Assembly: GCA_965240325.2 (NCBI GenBank) | Contig: OZ251230.1 | Coordinates: 682,001 to 746,000, forward strand | DNA length: 64,000 bases | Source: Rebecca billardiae RCC1528 | Lineage: Eukaryota; Haptophyta | Reading direction: 5' to 3' | Part shown: positions 9,192 through 18,467 of the stretch, in pieces | Layout: each line of letters starts with the position of its first letter | Numbering within the stretch: position 1 is the stretch's first letter | The notes under the pieces: generated by a model | What the model saw: only the letters and a program-made list of their open reading frames with translations | What the model was told of the DNA's origin: nothing | The model's database searches: none | Translations under genes and position numbers: made by a program

Positions 9192-11714
9192 TTAATTATA
9201 AAATACACGCTCGTCGATGTCTGCGAGCAGCTCGTCGTCTGCGTCCCCGTCCACGTCGACGGCAAAGATGCCTTCGCGCCACGTCGGGTCGTGTTCCGTC
9301 TGCAGCCGCTCTGCTGCGCGCGCCGCGAGGGCGGACGCGTCGGCTCGGCGCGCGAGGCTCGCAAGGCTGGTGTTGAGCATCCCCAGCATCGGCTCCCACG
9401 GGCGGCGCCACGCGCGTCCCGCCAGGTCGACGTGTGCGGGCACGTCAAAGAGCAGGTCGTACTGCACGGTCGCGTGCGGCTCGAGGTCCCGAGGGACGTG
9501 CACGCAGCACCACGCGTGCGTCCATCGGCTCGCACCCGCGACGAAGGCATCGGCGGCGGCGGCGAGCCGCGCGAGCGCGTCATCCAGCGCAAGGGCGTCC
9601 GCGCCGTCCCCGTCGCGCCGCGCGGCGCCCGCGCTCGGCCCCTCGGCCCACGCCGCGCCGCGCGCGAGCGCGAGCACGTCAGGTGGCTCCCGCAGCTCGA
9701 GCACGAGGGCGTCGTGCGCGCCCGCCGCGGCGAGCAGCGCGCGCGCCGAGCTGAAGTTGGCCGCGTCCAGCCGCGCGCGCCGCGCGTACACCCCCGCGTC
9801 GAAGCGCGGGTGTGCGAAGAAGCTCGACTCGCGCGGCCGCCACTCCTCCGGGATGGCGCCGAGCTCGAGCACGTGGTCAGCCGGACAGCCGCGCACGGGG
9901 AGGCGGACGCGCGAGCGCGGGATGGTGCCGAGGTGCGGCTTGAACCACGTGTCGAGCGCGCAGACGAAGCGCGGGAGGACCAGGCGGCGCCCGAGCGCGC
10001 GCGCGAGCAGCATCGCCGAGCGCAGCCGGCGCAGCTGCCAGTGCGCCAGCCGCATGTGCCCGGGCACCGTGCGGTTCAAAGGCCGCAGCAGGCGGTCGTC
10101 GGCGCGCGGCGGCACGAGCAGCGCTCGCGGCGGCGGCGTGGGCGCGAGCGCGAGGAAGCCCGCCGGCTCGGCCGAGCCCGCGCGGTAGTACGCGTCGTCG
10201 TCGAGCCACAGCTGGCGCTCGCGCAGCCGGTGCACCTTGCCCGGCACTCCGGAGAAGGTGCACGCCGTGTGGTACCCCAGCACCGGCGGCGGCGCCGGAC
10301 GGCCCGCTCGGCGCGCCGCGGCGGCGGCGCGCTCGGGCAAGCGCGCAACGTCGCACGAGCAGCCGTCGCAGAAGGCGGCGATGGGCAGAGCGCCGAAGAC
10401 GAGTGGCTCGAAGCGCGCGCTCGCGCTGCGCCACAGCCTCCGCGGCCACAGGGCCGCGTCCGCGCGCGCGCCCGCAAGGCTGACATTCTCCCTAAGCAGC
10501 TCGTTGAATACGCGCTGGTCCCAGACGGGCCGCCCACCGGCCGCCGCGGCGCGCGCGTTGCCAGCCTCGATGGCCTCGCGCCAGCTGCGCGCGAACGAGC
10601 CGAGGGCGGGCGCGCGCGCGACGAGAATGCCGATATTGATCGCGTTGCTCACCGTCTGCTGCGTCAGCTCGCACGCCTCCAGCCCCCAGTCCGCCACCCC
10701 CGGCCCGACCGCATCCGTTGCCACCAGCAGGTCTGCGCACCCGCACCCCGCGCGCGCCCGGAGCGGCCAGCCCTCGGCCGCGCCCTCGGCATCGGCGGCT
10801 GGCAGCGGCGGCGCGGCGCACGCCGCGGAGCGCCCGGCGGCGGGCGCGAGGTGCCGCGCGAAGAACGGCAGCGGGTCCGAGACGAACGGCGCGTCTGCGT
10901 CCGCGAGGACGACGGTGGGCGCGCCTGCCCCGAGCAGCGCTTGCAGGAAGCTCACCTTGGCCGCACCCATCAGCTTGAAGCGCTCCGTGCCCCAGCCGTA
11001 GTCGGCCGCGGCGCCGCCACCCGCGAGCGGGGTCATCGGCAGCCCGGCGCGCCTGCCCTCGCGCAGCGCGTCCTCGTCGAGCGCGCCCACCACGAAGTGC
11101 GGCAGCCCGACGCGGCAGAGGTGTGCGCCAAACATGCGCGCGAACGGCACGCGCGCGCGGTTCACAAACGTCGCGATGATGAGGCGGCCGAGCGCGTCCA
11201 CTGCGTCCGCCTCCGCGGCGATGCCCGCTGCCACGCCGGCTGGCGCGGTGGCTGCACCGGGCCGGCGCGCGTAGCGCGCGACGAGCTCGGGCAGCGCGGT
11301 GGTGTTTGGCAGCGGCGCGACGCAGGCGAGTGAGCCTGCGCTCCCCACGCGTGGCCACGCCGCCATCGCCGCAGCTAACGCCTCGCGACGCGCGCGTGGC
11401 ACGGGCTTGGGGCTAGGTGGCGATGGGCGGCTGGAGGCCTGTGGGACTGCCGCGTCGACGCCACGCCTGGGGCCCAAGGCCCCGGCGTGATCCGAGGGCG
11501 GCGTCATGTCGTGCGTGCGCGGCCGAGCCGACGCGAGGAACGGCGGCAGAGCTGCGGCGGCTGCCTTCGCTCGCGCCCCGGCGATGCCCATCGGGCGCCT
11601 TGACGAGACGATTCGGCGTGTCTGTAGGATAAGCACGGCGCAGCTCACGAGCACCATGCTCGCCAAGCCACAGGAGAAGAGCAGCCGGCCGCGCCGGCGC
11701 GACGCCGCCGCCAT
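9192..11714 (-). CDS. Golgi type II glycosyltransferase, GT77/XEG113 arabinosyltransferase-like
   Basis: A single-exon, 840-residue protein starting at the ATG at 11714. It has a short basic cytoplasmic tail and one signal-anchor helix (about 11-30), then a proline-rich stem. Residues about 180-415 match the nucleotide-diphospho-sugar transferase fold (Pfam PF03407): a DxD-type metal/nucleotide motif, Asp-Ala-Asp at 272-274, and the later SNAINIGILVAR segment. The C-terminal half contains HMRLAHWQLRRLRSAM (555-570), followed by a segment like that of plant XEG113, a GT77 hydroxyproline-O-arabinosyltransferase. I infer arabinosylation of secreted or cell-surface glycoproteins; the exact sugar is not shown by sequence. 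In haptophytes such enzymes could decorate scales or coccolith matrix, but that is speculation. Confidence 0.75.
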   Translation of the reverse strand: MAAASRRRGRLLFSCGLASMVLVSCAVLILQTRRIVSSRRPMGIAGARAKAAAAALPPFLASARPRTHDMTPPSDHAGALGPRRGVDAAVPQASSRPSPPSPKPVPRARREALAAAMAAWPRVGSAGSLACVAPLPNTTALPELVARYARRPGAATAPAGVAAGIAAEADAVDALGRLIIATFVNRARVPFARMFGAHLCRVGLPHFVVGALDEDALREGRRAGLPMTPLAGGGAAADYGWGTERFKLMGAAKVSFLQALLGAGAPTVVLADADAPFVSDPLPFFARHLAPAAGRSAACAAPPLPAADAEGAAEGWPLRARAGCGCADLLVATDAVGPGVADWGLEACELTQQTVSNAINIGILVARAPALGSFARSWREAIEAGNARAAAAGGRPVWDQRVFNELLRENVSLAGARADAALWPRRLWRSASARFEPLVFGALPIAAFCDGCSCDVARLPERAAAAARRAGRPAPPPVLGYHTACTFSGVPGKVHRLRERQLWLDDDAYYRAGSAEPAGFLALAPTPPPRALLVPPRADDRLLRPLNRTVPGHMRLAHWQLRRLRSAMLLARALGRRLVLPRFVCALDTWFKPHLGTIPRSRVRLPVRGCPADHVLELGAIPEEWRPRESSFFAHPRFDAGVYARRARLDAANFSSARALLAAAGAHDALVLELREPPDVLALARGAAWAEGPSAGAARRDGDGADALALDDALARLAAAADAFVAGASRWTHAWCCVHVPRDLEPHATVQYDLLFDVPAHVDLAGRAWRRPWEPMLGMLNTSLASLARRADASALAARAAERLQTEHDPTWREGIFAVDVDGDADDELLADIDERVFYN

Positions 11715-12028
11715 CGTTATTGCTCATCATTCGGTCAGGATCATGATAGGCCGCTTACTGTGCACGTTAAAACATAGTAAACTGTACCGTACAGCGGTAC
11801 AGTACGTATGCGAGCAGCAGTGTACAGTAGTACAAGTATAGTGACTGTACGGCGCACTGTACAGCAGCTACCGGCCCTCCAACAGTCGCCAGCCTAGCCC
11901 TTCCAGCTGCGTCGCCGGGTAGCTTACGAAACGGTGATGATGCCAGAGACACTGTGGAGTGCAGCGCGTTCGGATTCATGCAGTCTGACAGCTGCGGACA
12001 GCATTGGCGGCGGCTTGTCGGGTCGTCG

Positions 12029-15000
12029 TCAGACGCGCGCCGTCGTCAGGAACGGGTGCGCGAGCAGCTGGCTCGCGGAGGGCCTCTCCGACGCGTCGCG
12101 CTCGAAGCAGCTGAGCAAGAAGTCGCGCGCGAGCTCGTCCAGGTCGTCCGGCAGCGGCGGCGGCGCGGCCGAGGTGACGATGCGGCACATGACGGTGAAG
12201 GCGTTCATCTCGTGGCCCGGCCGCTCGGGGGTCGCCCACGGGGGCTGGCCGGTGAGCATCTCGAGCACCACGCAGCCCACGCTCCACACGTCGGCCTTGC
12301 GGCCGTACGACGAGCCCGCGATCACCTCCGGCGCCATCCAGAAGGGCGTGCCGTGCAGCGAGTGCAGCGACGAGCGCTCGAGCGAGCGCAGCGACGTGGA
12401 CGAGCCCAGGTCGCCCAGCATGAGCTGTGTGCGCGCGGCCGTGCGGAAGAGGAGGTTGCCTGACTTGATGTCGCGGTGCACGATCTGGTGTGCGTGCAGG
12501 TAGACGACGCCGCTGAGCACCTGCCGCGCGAGCTCGCGCGCGAGCTCGAGGGGCAGCCCGCCCCAGCTGCGCCCGCGCGCGTCGGCGGCGCTCGCGGCGC
12601 GGCCGCCGAGCGCGGGCACGGCGTCTGCCGCGTGCGCGCCGCCCGCCACCTCGTCGAGCAGCTGGCGCAGCGTGCCGCCCTCGGCCAGCTCCATCAGCAC
12701 GTAACGCTCCTCCGCGCGCTCGGCGGGGCCGAGGTAGCGCAGCACGTTCGGGTGCTCGAGCGCGTGCGCCAGCTGCGCCTCCGCCGCGAGCGAGAGCCAC
12801 GCCTGCTCGTTGCTCACGCCGCCCAGCAGCATCTTGGCCGCGGCCGTGCGCCCGTCCGGGTAACACGCCTCGCGCACCACCGAGGAGGCGCCGTGCCCGA
12901 TCACGCGGCCGAGGCGGAGCAGAACGCCGTCGAAGAGGAGGGAGTCGGGCGGGCGCGCGGAGCCTCGCTGCCGCGCTCGGCGCTGCTTCCGCTGCCTCGA
13001 CGGCGGCTGCTGCGCCGGCTGCGTCTGCCTGAGCGCGGAGTGCGCGCCGTGCGCGGCCGCGCTCTGCCCGTCGCCCTCGGCGTCCGAGTCTGTGTCTGCG
13101 TCTGTGTCTGCGTCTGCGCGCTCACGCTCCCAGCGCTCCGCCTCCGCCTCCGCCTCCTCGTCGTCGTCGTCGTCGTCGTGGTCCAGGTCGGTGTCGTCGT
13201 CGATCTCCGCCGTGGCCGGGTCGGACGCGCGCGCGATCTGCCCGCCGAGCGTGCTCACCAGCGACGCGCTCTCGGACCACGCCTCGGTGACGGCGCGCGG
13301 CGGCGTCGGCATCGCGCCGTCGTCGATGCAGTCGCCCAACCCAAAGCAGATCGGGCTGAGGTCCATGCCCTCCAGGTCGCGCTGCCACGCGGCCATGTCG
13401 TCGAGGGCCACGGACTCGAGGTCGTCGGGCAGGCTGACCAGCTCGAACGCCTCGAGCGCGTCGCGCGAGCCCGCCGGGAGCGACTCGTCCACGCTCGCGC
13501 CGCCCGCGGAGCCCGGCGCGCCCGCGCCCGCGCCCGCGCCCGCGCGCGCGCCCGCGCCCGCGCCGCCGGCCGCCGCCTCCGAGTCCAGCACCGAGCTGGC
13601 TGCCGAGCTGGGCGGGCGGCGTGGCGCGGCGCTGCCGACGAGCACGGGGCGGTGGTCGTGCTCGCGCGCGCGGGGCAGCGGGCTCTCGCGCTGGCTCCGC
13701 GCCTGCTGCCCGTCCGCCCTGCCGCCCGGCAGCGACGCGGCGCGCGCACACATCATCACGTGAAACGTCCGGAAGTCTCCGACCGCGTGCACGCGCTGCA
13801 GCACGCGCCACCGCAGCGCGTGGCACTGCTCGTCGGAGGCGACGCAGATCATCGCGCGGGAGAAGACGCGCCACGGCACGCGCACCGCGCGCAGGTGCGC
13901 CTCGAGCAGCTCCGACGCCAGCGCGCCGTACGCCGCGTGCAGCGCGTGCTGCTCGGCGGTGTACTCCACCCCGCTCGTGGCGGCGGCGGCGGCGGCCGGC
14001 CCGCGGAACGGCGCCAAATTGCTTGGGGCGTGCTCAAACGCGCTCAGCGTCTCGTCGTGCTCGAGGAAGTCGAGCGCGGCGCGCAGCGCGTGCACGCGCA
14101 CCTCGAGCACGGCGAGCGCCGCCTCGGCGTGCGCGGCCGCCGTCCGCGCCTCCACCGCCGCCGCGTCCGCCGCGTCCGCGCCCGCCGCGCCGGGCGATGG
14201 CGCGTGCAGTGGCAGCGGCAGCGGCAGCGGCAGCGGCAGCGACAGCGGAGGCGCGGGTGGCGCGTCGGCGTTGGCGCCGTCACCCGCCGCGGCCGCGGCC
14301 GCGGCCGGGGCTGCCTCCCCGGCCTGCTCCGCAAGCAACAGGTCGTCTGCCCCGCCCGGCCGCTCCTCCGCCGCCGGTGCCGCCTCGGCGCTCGGCGGCG
14401 GCGCTGCCTTGTGCGATCGGATCACGCGCTCCGCAACCGAGCGCGCGCGCCTGCGCTCGTTGGCGAGCGTGGCGGGCGAGCCCGGGATGTGGAGCTTGCC
14501 ACCCGCGCGCAGGCGGAAGCTCTTGGACGCGGTGGTCGCGCGCGACGCAGGGCCCGGCGGCACGTCGCCACCGCCGCCACTGCCGCCGCCCTCACCCTCG
14601 CCGCCCTCGCCGCCGTCGCCGCCGTCGCCGCCGCCCTTGCCGTCTGCCGCCGCCGCCGCCGCCGCGACGCCCGCGCGGTTCGGGTAGGCGGGCGCGCGCG
14701 CTGGGGCGAGTGGGCGGCGCGAGCTCAGGTTGGTCACGAGCGGCGGCGGCGAGGACGGCGTGCCCGACACCGACACGCCGCCCGCCCCGCCGGCCGTCGG
14801 CGCAGCTTCAGCAGCGCTGGCCGGGGCCACGGGTGTGGCGGCGGCGCGCGCGCCGTGCGCGCTGCCTCCGAGCGAGACGCGCGCGCGCATGGGCCGCGGC
14901 GGCTGCGCGCCGCGCGGCGGCGAGCGCGTGGGCTGCGCGTGCGCCGCGAGCACCTCGAGCACGCGCCGCCGGTGCAGCCGCTTCGCCAGCGCCCACACGT

Positions 15001-15619
15001 CCTCGCCGCGCACGTCGCACAGCGTCGCGTCCGCGCCCGCCGCAAGCAGCTGCTCGGCAAACTCGGCGGCGCGCGCGGGCGCGGCGTTGCACACGTGGTG
15101 GAGCGGCGTGCGGCCGTCCGAGGAGGGGATGTTGGGGTCGCACTTCGCCCCGATCAGCACCTTGAAGACGCCCAGATGGCCCTCGCGGCACGCCCAGTGC
15201 AGCGCCGTGCGGCCCGCGTTCCTGTCGCGCGCGTCGATCGCCGCGCCGAGCTGGATCAGCTTGGCGGCGGCGCGGCGCGCGCCGGCGAAGGCGGCGCGGT
15301 GGAGCGGCGTCGAGTCGGACAGGTCGCGCGCGTCGAGGTCCGCGCCCGCGCCCACGAGCGCGTCGATGATCTCCACGTGGTCCTCGTACGCAGCCTTGTG
15401 CAGGCAGGTCGTGCAGCTGAGGTCGGCCGCCGCCGGCGACACGCCGCGCTCGAGGTGCTCCTGGACGGTGCGCGCGTCGCCGAGCTCGCACGCGAGGAGG
15501 AGGAGGTACTCGTCCGTCGTGCCATTCGCGCGGGCGCGTGGAGGGCGGGCAGCCTTGACCGCCCGCTCCAGCTGCTGCAACGTGTCCGCGTTGGATGGTA
15601 AACCAAGGGCCATCGTCAT
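12029..15619 (-). CDS. Ankyrin-repeat MAP3K-like protein kinase
   Basis: A 1196-residue single-exon protein; ATGs at 15619 and 15613 are both plausible starts. Residues about 30-230 form tandem ankyrin repeats (TCLHKAAYEDHVEIIDALV, TPLHRAAFAGARRAAAKLI, TALHWACREGHLGVFKVLI). A long low-complexity middle has Gly/Glu, Pro and poly-Asp tracts. The C-terminal 290 residues are a complete protein kinase: glycine loop IGHGASSVV, Lys in AAAKML, catalytic HRDIKSGN, a DLG in place of DFG, APE in TPFWMAPEVI, and DVWSVGCVVLEM. HRDIKSGNLL and GTPFWMAPE are typical of STE11/MEKK kinases. An ankyrin sensor upstream of a MAP3K-like domain suggests a soluble signalling kinase; its pathway is unknown. DLG for DFG occurs in active kinases. 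Confidence 0.85.
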   Translation of the reverse strand: MTMALGLPSNADTLQQLERAVKAARPPRARANGTTDEYLLLLACELGDARTVQEHLERGVSPAAADLSCTTCLHKAAYEDHVEIIDALVGAGADLDARDLSDSTPLHRAAFAGARRAAAKLIQLGAAIDARDRNAGRTALHWACREGHLGVFKVLIGAKCDPNIPSSDGRTPLHHVCNAAPARAAEFAEQLLAAGADATLCDVRGEDVWALAKRLHRRRVLEVLAAHAQPTRSPPRGAQPPRPMRARVSLGGSAHGARAAATPVAPASAAEAAPTAGGAGGVSVSGTPSSPPPLVTNLSSRRPLAPARAPAYPNRAGVAAAAAAADGKGGGDGGDGGEGGEGEGGGSGGGGDVPPGPASRATTASKSFRLRAGGKLHIPGSPATLANERRRARSVAERVIRSHKAAPPPSAEAAPAAEERPGGADDLLLAEQAGEAAPAAAAAAAGDGANADAPPAPPLSLPLPLPLPLPLHAPSPGAAGADAADAAAVEARTAAAHAEAALAVLEVRVHALRAALDFLEHDETLSAFEHAPSNLAPFRGPAAAAAATSGVEYTAEQHALHAAYGALASELLEAHLRAVRVPWRVFSRAMICVASDEQCHALRWRVLQRVHAVGDFRTFHVMMCARAASLPGGRADGQQARSQRESPLPRAREHDHRPVLVGSAAPRRPPSSAASSVLDSEAAAGGAGAGARAGAGAGAGAPGSAGGASVDESLPAGSRDALEAFELVSLPDDLESVALDDMAAWQRDLEGMDLSPICFGLGDCIDDGAMPTPPRAVTEAWSESASLVSTLGGQIARASDPATAEIDDDTDLDHDDDDDDEEAEAEAERWERERADADTDADTDSDAEGDGQSAAAHGAHSALRQTQPAQQPPSRQRKQRRARQRGSARPPDSLLFDGVLLRLGRVIGHGASSVVREACYPDGRTAAAKMLLGGVSNEQAWLSLAAEAQLAHALEHPNVLRYLGPAERAEERYVLMELAEGGTLRQLLDEVAGGAHAADAVPALGGRAASAADARGRSWGGLPLELARELARQVLSGVVYLHAHQIVHRDIKSGNLLFRTAARTQLMLGDLGSSTSLRSLERSSLHSLHGTPFWMAPEVIAGSSYGRKADVWSVGCVVLEMLTGQPPWATPERPGHEMNAFTVMCRIVTSAAPPPLPDDLDELARDFLLSCFERDASERPSASQLLAHPFLTTARV

Positions 15620-15640
15620 GGCTCTCCCCCGTCCGGCGGC

Positions 15641-15648
15641 GCGCGAAA
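15641..15648. promoter_or_regulatory. E2F-like site upstream of the ankyrin kinase
   Basis: On the minus strand the sequence just upstream of the kinase start reads TTTTTTCGCGCGCC, matching the general E2F/DP core TTTSGCGC. Short motifs occur by chance in GC-rich DNA, so this is only suggestive. Confidence 0.3.
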
Positions 15649-16283
15649 AAATCGAGCTCACAGGACATGTCCTCGCTCGCGAGCGGCCATGAAGAGGGCT
15701 TAAACAGCCAAATAAAGTCCAAAACCGAATTCAATATTGGCCTCTAGCGGCTAAACCGGTCGTCGTCGTACGATAAACCTGCATGCGCATCAATTCCGGT
15801 CGGAGGTGAGGCCGGCACGAATTCATCATGGAAAGCTCTCCCGACGGTGCCTCCCGACTAGTGGTCCTGTGTTTAAATCATAGAATTGATTGGTCCGTGC
15901 CTCTCCGACCTCTGGCTGATGAACACCCCGCCCCCCCCCCAAATTTGGCAAAAAGTACTCCGCTCGGGTATGGGCGGCGTCTCTTATTATTAATAAACTG
16001 TATTGGCGTACTAGCTGTAGTGTGCGTCTCTGCTTATATTCTTAGTAAACTGTATATGGCCGGGTACTGACGGGCAGGCAGGGCCCTTGGCCTTGTCAAC
16101 ACTCAACAGGCGACCAGGCGTCAGCATCGGGCTCGGCCTCACGGCAGGGCCGCGCGCGCGGCGCGCGTCGCCCTCGGCCCTGCCAGCCCGTAACAGTCTA
16201 ACTGACGCTAACGGCAACGCGGGCGGCGCCCGCCGGTTGAATCGGCCGAGTGAGAGTGCAGCATATCATTCATAAGCATCAAA

Positions 16284-16364
<81 letters not shown>

Positions 16365-16474
16365 GATGCTGATGATGATGACTGCGCACGAGCAGAAGCA
16401 GTACGATCTGCTTAGCAGGATCAGGATGATAGGACTACACGACAGCGGGTGCAGCTCGGCGGCAGCTAGCCCGG
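15649..16474. other. Intergenic with (TA)n and a degenerate dispersed repeat
   Basis: No gene is recognised. A (TA)n microsatellite runs from about 16287 to 16359. A degenerate copy of the dispersed repeat described at 16897-16980 lies at about 16014-16053 (gtgtgcgtctc...ttcttagtaaactgta), with a partial copy near 15976-16002. Confidence 0.6.
16287..16359. repeat. (TA)n microsatellite
   Basis: Uninterrupted TA run of about 36 units between the ankyrin kinase and the Sel1/MYND fragment. Confidence 0.97.
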
Positions 16475-16895
16475 CTAGGCTTCACCTGCTGCCTGTGCGC
16501 ACCACTCGTTGCAGTGGGGCTTGTGCGCCTTCCACGAGCTGCGCAGGTGCTCACGCGAGCAGAAGACCGCCACGTGGCACCGCTCGCACTTCTTCAGACC
16601 AGGGCCTGTCCGTCCGCAGGTGGTGCAGCATTGGGAGGCCACCTCTCGAATGCCAGCTGCCGCCGCCAGCCCAGCGCACACTACATCTCTGAGGTCGGGA
16701 TCGAGCTCTTGCCCACGGCGCACCAGCCGCGCGCCCTCCTCCACGTCACGCTCCACTCCCACACCCACCAGCGTCATCGACCCCAGCATGATGTGTGCAA
16801 GTGCAATCCCGCCATCAGCAGCCAGGCGGTACCAGCGCACCGCCTCGCCAGGATCCTGTGCCACGCCCTGGCCTTGCGCGTAGCACACGCCCAGA
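16475..16895 (-). CDS. Sel1-repeat/MYND zinc-finger protein, 5'-incomplete
   Basis: The recognisable part is about 140 residues. One Sel1-like repeat (LGVCYAQGQGVAQDP, then AVRWYRLAADGG) and part of a second are followed by a MYND finger, CTTCGRTGPGLKKCERC...CSREHLRSSWKAHKPHC, with the expected Cys/His spacing. There is no ATG at the beginning; the frame opens inside the dispersed repeat, whose copies end in a pyrimidine tract plus AG exactly where the conserved sequence begins (about 16895/16896). This is therefore either the last exon of a gene whose upstream exons I cannot find, or a truncated pseudogene. MYND proteins usually act as protein-protein adaptors; the role here is unknown. Confidence 0.55.
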
Positions 16896-16896
16896 A

Positions 16897-16980
16897 CTAA
16901 GAATAAGAGACGCACACAGCTCAGGCAGGCGAGATTACAGTTTACTAAGAATAAGAGACGCACACAGCTCAGGCAGGCGA
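16897..16980 (-). repeat. Tandem pair of an intron-3'-end-like dispersed repeat
   Basis: Two copies (16897-16932 and 16945-16980, period 48 bp) read on the minus strand cgcctgcctgagctgtgtgc followed by gtctcttattcttag and then taaactgta. Further copies lie at about 18134-18176 (plus, variant), 18193-18228 (minus), 48181-48216 (plus) and degenerate at 16014-16053. Each ends in a pyrimidine-rich stretch plus AG, which resembles a 3' splice site. They may be ends of an introner-like element or a small non-autonomous transposon. Confidence 0.75.
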
Positions 16981-17077
16981 AGTGAGGTCATGGGTTCAAA
17001 CCAGTTTCCAAGGTCTCTCTTCGGAGAGCTAGCGTGCGATGAAGGATGGCGCGGCAACCTGCCACAGTGAGCCTTAC

Positions 17078-18125
17078 GCACGTTAAAACAAATAAACTGC
17101 ATGTACTAATAAAATACTGATGGATACAGTTTACACCTCACAATGCTACGAACTTCCGAGTTTTTGAGAATTTCTCAAAGAAGCGCAGATCGGAGGTGAT
17201 CACAATGTCAGATCGTGCGAGATTGCGTGCAGCATCCAATGAACAACCTCAGGCAATGCTCGTAAGGACTAATGACAACTTAATGGTCATTAAAAAAGCA
17301 AGAATTCTCACAAGAAAAACTATAGCTGTAATCCACACAGTCTTCGCGCCACCGCTTCTACTTAATCACAATATGCAACATCTATGCACAACTATAGCTG
17401 TGATCCACACGATCTTCGCGCCACCGTTTCTTCCTATTTACAATATGCAACATGTATGCACATTCGAAAAGAACACATATAATAACAATACAACACAACA
17501 ATCAGGGACGCTGGGGCTGCACAGATATTGTAAGGTAGAGGAAGAATCTAAGCAATCAGCAGCCTTGTAACGCATTAAGAAAAACGGGTGTTACTTCGTC
17601 CGAACACCTAGCAGATAACTAAAATTCACCGCCATATCAGCAGTATCATCATACCTGGCGGAACAACACGCTCCTCGCGAATCTTCCGAGGGTCTACTTG
17701 TTAATGACAGATTCACGTGAACCCTCTCGCCCTCATCAAACCATTCACCATAAACCGATTCACAGCTACACTTCATGCACAACTAATAACGCTGAGGAGC
17801 AGGTTCGGTAGGCCACGCACCCAGTCGCCCGATGCAGGCAAGCCCGGGTGGTCCAGACACGCCGCTGAGATAACCTGCGATCATGCACGAAGACGTGTGC
17901 ATCGCGGCGCCGAACGCCGGTCGAAGGGGAGCAGCACAACCGGCTCTCTCGATCGGCGCACCACCAACGCAAGGCTCGTCAGGGCCAACGCCGCCACCGT
18001 CTGACGACCCGGACCCATCAATCACACACGCCCTCGGTCTGTGACTTGTGATCCTTACGCACGTTAAAACAAATAAATAACTCGCGGCATCATGTATTGA
18101 TAACATACTGGAGGATACATAGTTT
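17078..18125. other. AT-rich island flanked by direct repeats
   Basis: Between similar flanks (acgcacgttaaaacaaataa... at about 17083 and again near 18058, each followed by a related run ending in ggatac...gttta), the DNA is clearly lower in GC than its surroundings, especially 17140-17700. Inside, a ~68-bp tandem duplication carries ctatagctgt...ccacac...cttcgcgccaccg near 17322-17462. An open frame at 17196-17570 (124 codons) has no recognisable domain. The layout suggests an insertion, perhaps a small LTR-like or DNA element, but I see no protein supporting a class. Confidence 0.5.
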
Positions 18126-18133
18126 ATATTACC

Positions 18134-18228
18134 TCGCCTGCCTGACTGTGTCACCTGTGTGCGTCTCTTATTCTTACTACTAGTAAACTGTACTAAGAAT
18201 AAGAGACGCACACAGCTCAGGCAGGCGA
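18134..18228. repeat. Inverted pair of the dispersed repeat
   Basis: A plus-strand copy (18134-18176, with a short internal insertion) faces a minus-strand copy (18193-18228). They form a palindrome of about 95 bp centred near 18183, where tagtaaactgta fills the loop. Confidence 0.8.
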
Positions 18229-18358
18229 GATTGACGCCCGCCAACTGTCACCCCCATGAACTATGAAGCCGTCGCCGATGCCAACGGACACGGTCGCAAG
18301 CGAGATTGACCCCCGCCAACTGTCACCGCATCGGCGCATGAAGCCGTCGCCGACGGTC
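18225..18358. repeat. Two direct repeats of about 75 bp
   Basis: gcgagattgac followed by cccgccaactgtcacc and then atgaagccgtcgccga occurs at about 18226-18280 and again at about 18300-18355. This lies 3' of the cycloeucalenol cycloisomerase gene. No function is suggested. Confidence 0.7.
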
Positions 18359-18467
18359 CTAGCGCCGTCGGAAGATTCATTCAGCCGTCCGCCTGCGACG
18401 CCCTGCGAGGCCTGGAAGAGGGCACAGTAGCAGTGCCTTCGAGCGCGCAGTTGCATCGGCATCCTCG

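Noticed and set aside
9291-11333. Long plus-strand open frame opposite the glycosyltransferase
   Set aside because: It translates to Arg/Ala/Gly-rich sequence without domains and arises because antisense frames of GC-rich codons rarely contain stops. The minus-strand frame has clear family motifs.
12476-15601. Plus-strand frame of over 1000 codons opposite the ankyrin kinase
   Set aside because: Arg/Gly/Ala-rich antisense shadow; the minus strand holds intact ankyrin and kinase motifs.
16985-17012. tRNA-like T-loop (gggttcaaacc)
   Set aside because: No matching acceptor, D or anticodon stems can be built around it.
17078-18125. Full LTR retrotransposon
   Set aside because: The flanks are too short and diverged, and there is no reverse transcriptase, primer-binding site or polypurine tract that I can identify.
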